NCBI GenBank assembly: GCA_003993805.1
Contig: RSEF01000003.1
Span: forward strand, 88,147,038 to 88,211,037
Reading direction: 5' to 3'
DNA from: Himantopus leucocephalus
Taxonomy: Eukaryota > Chordata > Aves > Charadriiformes > Recurvirostridae
DNA length: 64,000 bases
A model generated the notes under the pieces. It was given only the letters and a program-made list of their open reading frames with translations, was not told where the DNA came from and did no database searches. The position numbers were made by a program, and so were the translations under genes. Of the stretch, positions 1 to 9,862 are shown in pieces (position 1 is the first letter of the stretch; every line of letters starts with the position of its first letter).

Positions 1-84
1 AGTTCCCTTAGCTGCTCCTCATAAGACTTGTGCTCTAGACCCTAGACATGCTCCAGTACCTCAGTATTTCTTATAGTGTAGTGA
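1..84 (-). mobile_element. CR1 LINE fragment, cut by the window edge
   Basis: Read on the minus strand this matches the part of CR1 ORF2 just upstream of the stretch that ends the next copy (150-353). Recognisable antisense blocks are the 'gctcctcataagacttgtgc' stretch and 'gacatgctccagtacctca'. About 25 bases that normally lie between these blocks are missing. The 3' part of this copy would lie to the left of the window. It is non-functional. The identification rests on recall of the CR1 pattern, not on an alignment. Confidence 0.8.
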
Positions 85-149
85 CTCATGCTGGATGAGT
101 TTATAAAGAATTAAAAGGTGGAACCATAGTGAATGCCAGTCATCATGGT

Positions 150-353
150 GAATCATAGAATCATCATAGAATCATAGAATTGTTAAGGTTGGAAGGGACC
201 TTTAAGATCATCTAGTCCAACCATTAACCTAACCTGACAAAACCACATCTAAACCATATCCCCAAGTACCACGTCTACCCTTTTTTTTAAACTAATTGTA
301 GAGAGTGATAAGGTCTCCCCTCAGCCTCCTCTTCTTCAGGCTAAACAGCCCCA
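150..353 (-). mobile_element. CR1 LINE 3' end with internal deletion
   Basis: The fragment opens with three CATAGAAT-type 8-bp tail units, then the antisense 3'-UTR signature 'ggttggaagggacc', then text typical of the CR1 3' UTR. Near 286-292 the sequence jumps from the 3' UTR to an ORF2 C-terminal segment ('gagagtgataaggtctcccc'), so an internal piece of roughly 200 bases has been lost. It ends at 'ctaaacagcccc'. It belongs to a different CR1 subfamily from the copies at 7381 and 22764, judged by the text after the tail. Confidence 0.92.
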
Positions 354-1668
354 TGTAAACACATTCTTGTCTTTTCATAGGTGTCTAAAATTAATGTACT
401 TGTGTTAACATAAAATATCTTACATTCTATTTTTATCAAAAATTCCCAAGACATCTGGAACTATAATTAATCAATAAAACCCATCTAAAAATTATATAAA
501 TCACAAATACATTCTAGGGAAACAGACCTGGATAGTGGAGGACATTTTAACATACAAAAATACATTAGAAGAATAACCAGTGACTGAATGCTGAAGCTAG
601 ATAATTCTGAAACAAGAATTACTCATAATAATTTATTAGTACACTTTAGTTTAAAATGGTTGTAGTGGTCTTTTATAACCTCATCTTGAATCCAAGAACT
701 GAGATTCTTGTGGTTCTGGAATCTGTTTAGTTTCTTCCTAATCACCCAGCATTTGCACATATGAAACTTCTGGCACAGCTCTGACTCCTGTTACATTCTC
801 TCTGACCTGCAAACACATTCCCGCAAGCACATTTTCAAGTCTTTCAAAACAGAGAAGTTTTTCATCCTGAGGAAAAATGTGGCCATAAAGATTATGTCCT
901 AGAAGAATACTGCTGTTCTGCTAAAGCTAAACCATACTCAAGCTATACTTCAAACTTTAAGCACAGAAAACCCTGTAAGTAAGGGAAAGTATAATGAAAA
1001 CTGCAGAGTTAAGATAAGGTTTGGGGGTTGTTCGGGGTTTTTTTTTTTTTCACTTTTTTTTCACAGAATGAAGGTTAAATTAGGAAAGAATTTGCCTGTG
1101 AAACAATGCAAGTTATAACTAGCATACGCTAGTCCACTCAGCTGCAGAAGTAAAATGTTTGTAATTAGTTGTCATCAGTCTAATAGCTTGAGTGTTAATA
1201 ACATTTGCTTTCTAAAAGTTTTGGAGAAACCTATTATTTTGTCTGATAAATAACAACCTTTGTTAAATTCATGTTTTTTAAGAGCTGATCATTGACCTTA
1301 GTTTTCATTATCATTTATCTGTTGCTAATTTAAGCAAATAAATAATAAATAATTGCTTACATGTGATTCCTGTCAACTCACTTGGCATCCTCACTGTACA
1401 TACCATTTATTCAGAGGCAAAAATCTACAAATCGGAACTGTCACTGGAATTAAGTTGATGGGTTATGTTTGTTCTGTCAGTTTTAGATTTTAAATATTGC
1501 AAAATACAAACATTCAAAATCATGAAGAAGTTGTGCATTTTAGAAACTTAAGGAATAAAATTGGGGGAAAATTCATTATATTTATAAAATAATGCATTCT
1601 GCGATCTTTTATATATCTTCTAGTTTTAGTGTGCAAGCCTTGCTTTTCTTTATCCATGGCTACAAAGA
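354..1668. other. AT-rich sequence without recognised genes
   Basis: Single-copy-looking AT-rich DNA. It contains T-tracts at 1038-1050 and just after, and a short A/T low-complexity stretch near 1335-1353 (AAATAATAAATAAT type). I see no coding pattern, known repeat or RNA gene. Confidence 0.6.
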
Positions 1669-1768
1669 TTTTATCTTTCCTTGCCTTCCCTTTCCCTGCC
1701 TTGCCTTGTCTTTTCTGGTCTTTGCCTTTCTTCCTCCTTTTCCTTGTCCTTCTCCTGAACCTCCCCAG
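1669..1768 (+). promoter_or_regulatory. Long pyrimidine-rich tract ending in a splice-acceptor-like CAG
   Basis: Almost 100 bases are overwhelmingly C and T, ending in 'cctccccag' at 1768. This is the layout of a very strong polypyrimidine tract plus AG acceptor on the plus strand. It could equally be a CCTT-type low-complexity repeat. The open frame right after it is what raises the splice-site reading. Confidence 0.35.
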
Positions 1769-1950
1769 TGCAGATGAGTTTCACAAGTACTGAAGTGCTA
1801 GAGCAGCTGAGCTGTTCACAAGTGTCACAAGATACTGAGGAAGCCAGCAAGTCTGCTTCATTCCTACACAAGTTATTTTGGTGGGTGAAGTCATCTGAAA
1901 ACAACCCAAAATTTAGAACCATGAGTGGTGTTTCCTACTCAGCCAAATGA
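1769..1950 (+). other. Exon-like open frame after a strong acceptor (unrecognised)
   Basis: I do not recognise this protein. After the acceptor AG at 1767-1768, the frame starting with CAG ATG (1771-1776) stays open for 59 codons to a TGA at 1948-1950; the other two frames close within eight codons. The peptide is serine/glutamate rich at first (residues about 3-30), then has a short aromatic patch (LFWWV) and a basic, Ser/Asn-rich end. If real, it would be a 3'-terminal coding exon in phase 2. No clean AATAAA was seen in the next few hundred bases, and no homologue comes to mind. Chance is a serious alternative. Confidence 0.2.
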
Positions 1951-2220
1951 CAGCAAAGGTATTGTTTTGTTTTTCCTAATGAGCCAAGTGACACATCGTA
2001 TCTTCTATATTCAGCTCCAATGAACTGATGTCATGTCACTTCAATAAGCCCGCTTCAACACTTATGAGATTTTGACCTCATATGATAAAAGTAAAATGTG
2101 ATTTGGGCAGCATGGATTTGTGAGCACCTGATTTCAAAGATGAAAGGATTTTTTTTCCCAGCACTGGCTGAGCTGTTCCTCTCTGAGAACAAGGCCAGTT
2201 TAAGGCCTCTCAGGTTGGAC

Positions 2221-2266
2221 AGAAAGAAAAAAGAAAAGAAAAAAGAAAAAAGAAAAAAGAAAAAAG

Positions 2267-2298
<32 letters not shown>

Positions 2299-2310
2299 AA
2301 AAAGAAAAGA
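2221..2310. repeat. (AAAAG)n-type purine simple repeat
   Basis: About 90 bases of A-runs punctuated by single G residues, mostly AAAAAG or AAAAG units. It produces lysine-rich frames on one strand and phenylalanine-rich frames on the other; these are artefacts of the repeat, not genes. Confidence 0.95.
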
Positions 2311-4804
2311 GCCACTCAAAATCTCCCTAGTCATTTTGGAAATTTTAGGCCATTGCTTGCAAATTACACTTCCTGAAACAGAAATGCAGCACTGCCATCC
2401 AGCCTGTCAACTGCTACAGACTTTCCAGAAGCACCACTCTCTAAAGTTGTCAACAGTGCATTTTATAAAGATATACAGTTAGCAAGGAAGCAGGTAACAC
2501 AGAGATAGCCTTTATTCAGTGCAAGAGGCACGCACAATCCTTCTGCAAATTGTTAGACACTTACAGCTGTTCATCAGCAAACCAAACTGTTAGCAATGAA
2601 ACCATGGAAGAACAGGGTGTTGCAAATTTCCAGACCAAGCCTGCAAAAGACATTGTGAGACTGCAGCATGGAAACTAAGGCCTTCGGAGACTTCTACTCA
2701 TGCAAACAATCACTGGACTACACGAACTTTAGAAGTAAATTATTGGAGTTGGAAGAATAAAAAAGACACTTCAATTTCAGGGTTTCCCTACCATAATTCT
2801 GGGATTAGAGGTCCAGGCTTTAACATCATCACCATATGTCAGGCTGTCTCACATTTTGGTCGTTAAAATATAACCTATTATTTTTATATTTGTTGAATAA
2901 ACAGTAGCCAGGAAATTCTTTTAAACTTCTATTACTCATGCAGTATTTCCTTCTCCTCAGATATTTAAGAGACTTGTTCTTAAACAAGCAGAGAATGGTT
3001 CTTCTGTTCATGTTTTGTCTGTTCTGAGTAGTGCAAGCTTTATTGATTTCTCTTTCCGACATCTGGGACAGAGGAGTTGAATTCTGCATTGAGTAAGTGA
3101 TGAGTACACTTTGGCCTGGAAGTGTTCAGGCTTCTGATTCAGTGAATATATTCAGGCTAGGGAGATTAGTCGGTCTCTAGCTTCAAATACTTGGTTTTAA
3201 AAATAAAATAAATGAAAAAAATCATACTTTTACAAAACCTGTTTACAGCAGAATGGTTTTTATTGGATTTAAAGACTTCTCTTATTTTTGGAAAGTAGTC
3301 AAAAATCTAGAAGAGAAGCCTCTTTTAGCATTAGATATGTATTCAGGCACAACTAAAGACTCTACCATCCCTGTCTACCTGACTATCATGTGCTATAATA
3401 ACCTAATTTTTCAATATTTTCACTCAATAAATAAATTAAATTATACAGGTTTTCAGCCTAGTCCCAGTCCCAATGTATTAATAAAACTTCTTTTCCCCAT
3501 GGCACAACAACTACCTACCTTTAGCTGTCAACTAGGTTTTCCAAAGTCAATTAAACAACTGCTGTTCCTCAGAGTGTGTTTTTTGCTGCAGATGTTAACT
3601 GGCGCACAATACGGAGGTAAGAGTCAAGTATTTGTAGAAATCAGGCAGGTTTCTCGTATCACATAGAATATTTTCTGTCTATATTTTAAATAAAGTGGTT
3701 CACAAGGTCATGTCGGCCAAGCATTGCAGGAATCAACAGAGAGAGATTCAGGGCCTTGTGTTTCTTCCAATATGTTTTTTTTTTAAAACATGCAGCTCCT
3801 GTTTCTCTGCAATTTTCAGTGTTGATTTAAGCAGTGCATAGGTATTAACTATCCTGGTTTTTGTCAATAGGATCTTTACACAATTACAATATTTTTCACC
3901 AAAAAACCCCAACAAAACAGCCTGGTTAGCTGGTGTAGAACAGTATCATAAATATCCAAAGCTGGCAAAATCATGTCTTGAATTTGCATGCAACCTTAGC
4001 TTCTCATGCCTCTAGCATTGCCTTCACCAGTACAAGTCAAAAAAGATGCACGTGCATCTATGAAAAACATTCATTTACCTTTAGAAGTAATCAACCATGT
4101 TGAAATTAATGAGCTCATGAGCACTGCTTCCATTGCAGGCCCACAGTCTGATAATTTCCATCAAGAGGAAATGAAGCACAGGTGTATTTCTGCTTTCAAA
4201 CTCTACCCCGTACTAAAAGCATCCCCCTCCCTTCTCCTCTGTGTTGGTAATTGGGGTTAATTAGTGCCTGGCTCTGCTACCATCCTCAACAACCCAAAAG
4301 GGATGGGAAGGAGATTGCTGGTGACTCTTTTCAATGGTCACCAGCACCTATATCTGCTTTATTCTATGGCTGCAAACAGATCTCTAGAGGAGCTCCTCCT
4401 ACTGTGTACAGTGTCTCTCCATGGGGCTTTCCTCACTGCATGTTCTTTCTTGTACGCAACTTTTTCCTACTTGTTCTGGGACTACAAAGAAAGACCTTAG
4501 TGCAAGGTAAGAGGGAGTGTCATTTCCAGGGCTGACACACAGCAGGGAAAAAAACAGGGTGGTGAGAGACTGGGAGGTGAATGAAAACCTGCAGAGGTAA
4601 AGCTGAAATGTGGTTAGTGAAGGGGTGAACAGTGACTACAGAGACCATGTAGCTCTGTAGCAGCATCAACAGTTAGCAGAAAGGCAGCTCTGAAGGATTA
4701 GGTAGAAGGAGGTATGTGTATGAGAATGTTGCTCACAGCTGGAAGGGCCAGGGTCAAGGAGGCAGCTGAGATCCTAGTGTTGTTTGCAGAAATGGTTATG
4801 AAGA
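2311..4804. other. AT-rich sequence with long chance-like open frames
   Basis: There is no recognised gene. A 137-codon plus-strand frame runs 3253-3666 and carries acceptor-like sequence at 3571-3572 and 3590-3591 and a donor-like GGAG|GTAAGA at 3616/3617. A second plus-strand frame is open from 4006 to 4500 apart from one TAA at 4258-4260. Neither product resembles a family I know. Base composition is close to that of the surroundings. Confidence 0.5.
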
Positions 4805-4975
4805 TAGACTGGGGAATCTCCAGAAAATTGATCTGGATATGGCCCTGAGCGGCCTGGTTTACCATTGCATCTGGGCCTAACTTGGAAGTTGGCCCTGCTT
4901 TGAATGGGGTTTGGATCAGATGATCTCCAGAGGTCCCTTTTGATGTAAATTATTATGTGTTACTCTCATTTTAAT
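4805..4975 (+). mobile_element. Old CR1 LINE 3'-UTR fragment, sense
   Basis: The sense-orientation text includes 'ctggatatggccctgagcgg', 'ttggccctgctttgaa' and 'gatgatctccagaggtccc'. These are the conserved end of the CR1 3' UTR in the usual order. The 8-bp tail is degraded to 'aattattatgtgtta'. Divergence is clearly higher than in the antisense copies, so this is an older insertion. Confidence 0.8.
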
Positions 4976-7380
4976 GGGCACTGCCATCCAGTTGGGATAT
5001 ATATCCTATATTCAGATTCTAGGAAAAAAGAAAGCCCATTCTCTCTAAAAAGAAATAAACAGGGAGCAGTGTCTTTTGTTACCTGTCTCTTCACAGGTCC
5101 CTGAGGACCCTCTGCTACTCCTCATTCCTTCCATGCACGACTCATTGCCTTCACATCATTTCCTACCTCCTCCTCACTCCATGATCTAGAAATGTCCTTT
5201 CTAGCCCTGTTCATCTCCACCGTCTCATGAAAGCTTTAGGAAATCTCTAAATGGAAAATCTTGGGTTTGTCTGTTGTAGAGTTCAACCACTTGGGCTCAT
5301 GGGCACACTGGGTGCAGTCTTCGACCTATCTGAATTGTGTATATCAGGAAGGCTTCTGAGCTCCTCGGTTCAGATGTGCTACCTGGACATGTCCCAGCCT
5401 TTCACAAGTTTCCAATTCACTGCTTCTGTGGCTATAGCTCGTGTGGTAAAGAAAATTTGGTAACCAGTAGCTACAGTTGTAAAGAAGTATGCAAATAATT
5501 GTTACAGTGTCTTATTCTTCAGTATAGAAATGTTTGTTCTTTATCCTCTGGTGGGCTTTGTTTATCAAATTATCTTAATGACGCAGAGCAAATAATACAA
5601 GACACAAGGGTTTTTTTGTGGTTTGGTTGGGGGTTTTTTTTCTGGATTCAAATAAGGGATAATCCAAGGAGTTTTTTCTGGGTATCTTCTCTAGGCAAAG
5701 AAAAGGTCAGCTGGATGGGAACAGTGAGAAATTAGTGCAGCTGCTTCAGATTTTCACTCTGCCATTCTGCATGCAAGGGGTTTTCTGTCCTAGCACCTGT
5801 CAAATTTAATCAGAGTTTAAATATATTTTTTGAAAACTTGATGAAGAGCAGGCATGGTTTGGACCTTAAAAAGGCAATAGCAATCAGATGGGGAAAAACC
5901 AAACAAACAGGAAACAAGTTTGATGCGTTGTTGGTCTGTGCCAAGATTTCAGCATTCCCTGCTGGTCTTAATTACATCTGAGTTATCATTACTAAGGATA
6001 TTAAAGGTTCTTGGGGACCAACCTGGTCTATGTTACAGTGCCTAATCCTTGTAGCTTCCTGCCTAAAGACTTTTCACCCCCAAATCATGCATCCCTCCCT
6101 CTTCATAGAGTATCCAGAAAACAATAAGATGAAAAGGAGCCTCCTGAGCAATCCTGGGCGAGAGAAGTAGACCTATGTCACCTGAGAGCATTTGGCTGAG
6201 AGCTTGAGATAAACACTTTCTTTCCCCCCCTACCTGTACCTCAGGCAGATATATCATCCTCTTGTAGCTCAGCAGCTGATTTGACTTAGACACCTAAGTA
6301 TTTCATGCCCTAGCATCAAAAGTTGCCCCTAGGACTGTCTCATACTTTGTGCATCTATCAGTCCTTTGTGTTAGTGACATTTTTGGGCAGGTAACGTGCT
6401 TTCAGCACTCCTGAGACAACAGATGGCCAGCAATAGGTAGTAAGGATGCTCAGTGCGCTTGGACAAAACTTGTCCCAGTGCTGATGAAAAACATTCCTTT
6501 TCATCCCCATCCAAGTACTGTAGGGCCTGGGCTCAGCAGTTTGGTAGCTGTGGGTGAGGGCCAGGATATATCACAAACCTGGGGGAGAACAGTACCTGAA
6601 CTACCTCTAGAGAACGTTGTCCCTGGATGTATGGTGGGGTATAATGCCTTACAGGATCTTCAGCTCAGACTCCAGGGTGAACATGGGTGTGCTAGTAGTA
6701 CTACCTAGTGTGGAGCATAGGACTACACACACTACTTTATTGTTTCTGGCTTCTTTGCAGCTACACCAGGGAATTCCACAAGACTGTGCTGTTCCTAGTA
6801 CCTGTTTGAATACTGTAAGAGTGTATAGGCATAGGAGGATAGGGAGGCAGTATATCGCAGATTTGAAAATGTCAGGGGCACTTGGATTTCAGTATCAAAA
6901 CATATATGCTCTCATATGCCTCCAAGGATTGATCTCATATTCTGGTAAAGCCATTTAGTCAGGTGCCTCTGCAAAATCTGGGTCATTTTACTTCTGTCTT
7001 GCACGTAATCTTAACCTTTCTGTAACAATCCAGGACCTTTTTTCCCTAAGTAGCCATAGGATTCTGCAGACGTAGCTTTCCACAGAAATGGGATTTTCTC
7101 ACATAACCATGCAGAAGCTTGACAAATTAGGTCAGACTTGTAGACAGCTCTTTTCCTATGTTGGAAAGAAGGTGCTTGAATTGAGAGAATTGGTAATTGA
7201 GAGAATGGTAATTGATATAAAATGTATTGCTTGTTAATGACTAGAGGTTTTATGCAATTGTGGCACACTGCACATAGGTGGTACAATAATATTGTTTTCC
7301 TCCATGGGAAGAAATACAGCTCATGAAAAAGTTACAGTAAATTCCCATAGAATAAGACTTCTCCCGTAATCAGTGCATTC
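4976..7380. other. Sequence without recognised genes
   Basis: Mixed-composition DNA, slightly less AT-rich than average for the window. Several open frames of 70-113 codons occur (for example 6617-6958 plus and 7011-7286 minus), but none has a recognisable motif, and many overlap each other in different frames. No known repeat was recognised. Confidence 0.55.
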
Positions 7381-9862
7381 ACAGAATAGTTTAGGTTAGA
7401 AGGGACCTTTAAAGGTCATCTAGTCTGACTACCATGCAATGAGCAGGGATATCTTCAACTAGATCAGGTTGCTCAGAGCCCCGTCCAACCTGACCATGAA
7501 CGTTCCCAGGGATGGGGCATCTACCACCTTGCTGGGCAACCTGTTCCAGTGTTTCACCACCCTCATCGTAAAAAAAATTTCTTCCTTGTATCTAATCTAG
7601 ATCTACCCTCTTTTAATTTAAAACCATTACCCCTTGTCCTATTGCAGCATTACTGAAAGGCCACAATAAGGTCTCCCTGGTGCCTTTTCTTCTCCAGGCT
7701 GAACAACCCCAACTTTCTCAGCCTGTGCTCACAAGAGAGGTGTTCAACCTCTCTGATCATTTTTGTGGCCCTCCTGTGGACCCTCTCCAACAGGTCCATG
7801 TCTTTCCTGTGCTGAGGGCTCCAGAGCTGGACGTGATACTCCAGGTAGGGTTTCACCAGGGCAGAATACAGGAGTAGAATCGCCTCCCTTGACCTGCTGG
7901 CCACATTTCTTTTCATGCAGCCCAGGATATGGTTGGCTTTCTGGGCTGCGAGCGCACATTGCTGGCTCATGTGCAGCTTTTCACCCCCCATAACCCCCAA
8001 GTCCTTTTTGGCAGGGCTGCTCTCAATCCGTTCATACCCCAGCCCATATTAATGCCAGGGGTTGCCCCAACCCAGGTGCAGAACCCTGCAGTTAGCCTTG
8101 TTGAACCTCATGACGTTTGCATGGGCCTACTTCTCAAGCTTGTCCAGGTTTCTCTGGATGACATCCAATCCCTCAGCTGTGTCAACTGCACCACTGAGCT
8201 TGGTGTTGTCAGCCAACCTGCTGAGGGTGCACTCGATGCCACTGTCTGTCATTGATGAAGATATTAAACAGCACTGGTTACAATACGGACCTCCGAGGGA
8301 CACCGCTTGTCACCGATCTCCATCTGGACATTGAGTGGTCGATCACTACCCTCTGGATGAGACCATCCAACCAATTCTTCATCCACCCAACAGTCCACCT
8401 ATCAAATTCATATCTCTCCAATTTAGAAAGAAGGATGTTGTGGGGTACCATGTCAAAGGCCTTACAGAATTCCAGACAGATGACATCTGTAGCTCTTCAT
8501 TTGTCCACTGATGTAGTCACTCCATCATAGAAGGCCATGAGTTTGGTCAGGAAGGACTTGCCCTCGATGAAGCCATGCTGGCTGTCTTGAATCACCTCCC
8601 TGTTCTCCATGTGCCTTAGCATAGCTTCTAGGAGGATCTGTTCCATGATCTTTGCAGGCACAGATGTGAGGCTCACAGGTTGGTAGTTCCCAGGGTCCTC
8701 CTTTCTACCCTCTTTAAAAATGGGTGCAATATTTCCCTTTTCCCAGTCACCAGGGGCTTCACCTGACTGTTATGACTTTTCAGATATAGAGAGTGGCTTG
8801 GCAACTACATCAGCTAATGCCCTCAGGGCTCTGGGATGCATCTCGTCAGGTCCCATAGACTTCTTTATGTTCAGGTTCCCCAGGTGGTCACAGATCTGAT
8901 CTTCTCTTACAATGGGAGGAACTTTGCTCCCCCCAGTCCCTGTCCTGTGGTTCATCCACTTGAGAGGTGTGGGGAGAGAGGTTGCCAGTAAAGACTGAGG
9001 CAACAAAGTTATTGAGTACCTCAGCCACCTTCTGTCTGTTGTTACTAGTTTGCTGGTCTTGCTCATCAGAAGCAGTATGCTTTCTTTGACCTTCCTTTTC
9101 TGGCTGACATGCCTGTAGAAGCCCTTATTATTATTTGCATCCCTTGCCAAGTTCAGCTCTGGCTGTGCCTTGGCCATCCTGACCCTGTCCCTATACAACC
9201 AGGCAGTGTCCCTGTACTCTTCCCAGGATACCTGTCCCTGCTTCCACTGCCTGTGAATTTCGTTCTTGCCCTCTAGTTTGACCAGCAGGTCGTGACTCTT
9301 CCATGTTGGTCTCTTGCCTTCCTTTCCTGATTTATTACACCTGGGGATTGAGAGCTCTTGAGCTGTATGGATAGCATCCTTAAAGATCTGCCAGCTCTCT
9401 TCTGCTCCCTTGTCCCTGAGGGCAGTTTCCCAGGGGGTCCTATTGACTAACTCTTTGAAAGAGCTGGAAGTTCAATTTCCTAAAATTTAGGATCCTGACT
9501 TTACTCTGCCTGACCCATATCCCTCAGGACTGCAAACTCCACCAAGTGCAGCCCAGGCTGCCTCCAATCTTGACGTCACCGATTAGCTCACTTGTGTTGT
9601 TGACCAACAGGTCCAGTATTGCATCCCCTTTGGTGGGGCTGTCTATTACCTGGCTTAAGAAGTTATCCTCAATGTATTCCAGGAGTCTCCAGGATTGCCT
9701 ACAGCTTGCTGTGCTACTTTTATGGCAGATGTCAGGGTGGTTGAATTCCCCCAGCAGGATGAGAACCTGCAAGCTCGATGCCTCCTATAGCTGGAGAAAG
9801 AAGGTTTTGTCAATAAGCTCCCCCTGATTGGGTGATCTGTAGTAGACACCAAGCACAATTAG
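7381..9862 (-). mobile_element. CR1 LINE, 5'-truncated, about 2.5 kb
   Basis: Reading the minus strand from 9862 to 7381: the C-terminal part of the apurinic-type endonuclease domain, then the reverse transcriptase, the C-terminal ORF2 region and the 3' UTR ending at 'ttaggttagaagggacc'. Only one tail unit remains (ACAGAAT). The text after the tail is shared with the copy at 23346 and differs from those at 22764 and 40836, so 7381 and 23346 belong to one subfamily. Truncation within the endonuclease domain is typical of incomplete target-primed reverse transcription. I did not identify a target-site duplication. Confidence 0.95.
7650..9862 (-). pseudogene. CR1 ORF2 remnant: endonuclease and reverse transcriptase
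   Basis: In the intact family ORF2 encodes an endonuclease that nicks target DNA and a reverse transcriptase that copies the element RNA there. Here the frame is broken many times. The best blocks are 9524-9772 (endonuclease, with GEFNHPDI where the family has a GDFN-type motif), 8770-9198 (linker into the RT, including a GPDEMHPR block) and 7650-8000 (C-terminal region, with [12 protein letters not shown] and RRATKMI blocks). The endonuclease SDH motif that should follow 'GSLGC' near 9548 is lost in a short deletion that shifts the frame. The RT catalytic FADD reads LADN at 8205-8216. It is certainly inactive. Confidence 0.93.

Noticed and set aside
2055..2376. Lys-rich and Phe-rich frames on opposite strands
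   Set aside because: Direct translation of the (AAAAG)n simple repeat.
3253..3666. 137-codon plus-strand open frame as a gene
   Set aside because: No recognisable family, base composition like the flanks, no promoter or conserved start context. In tens of kilobases read in six frames, a few frames this long are expected by chance.
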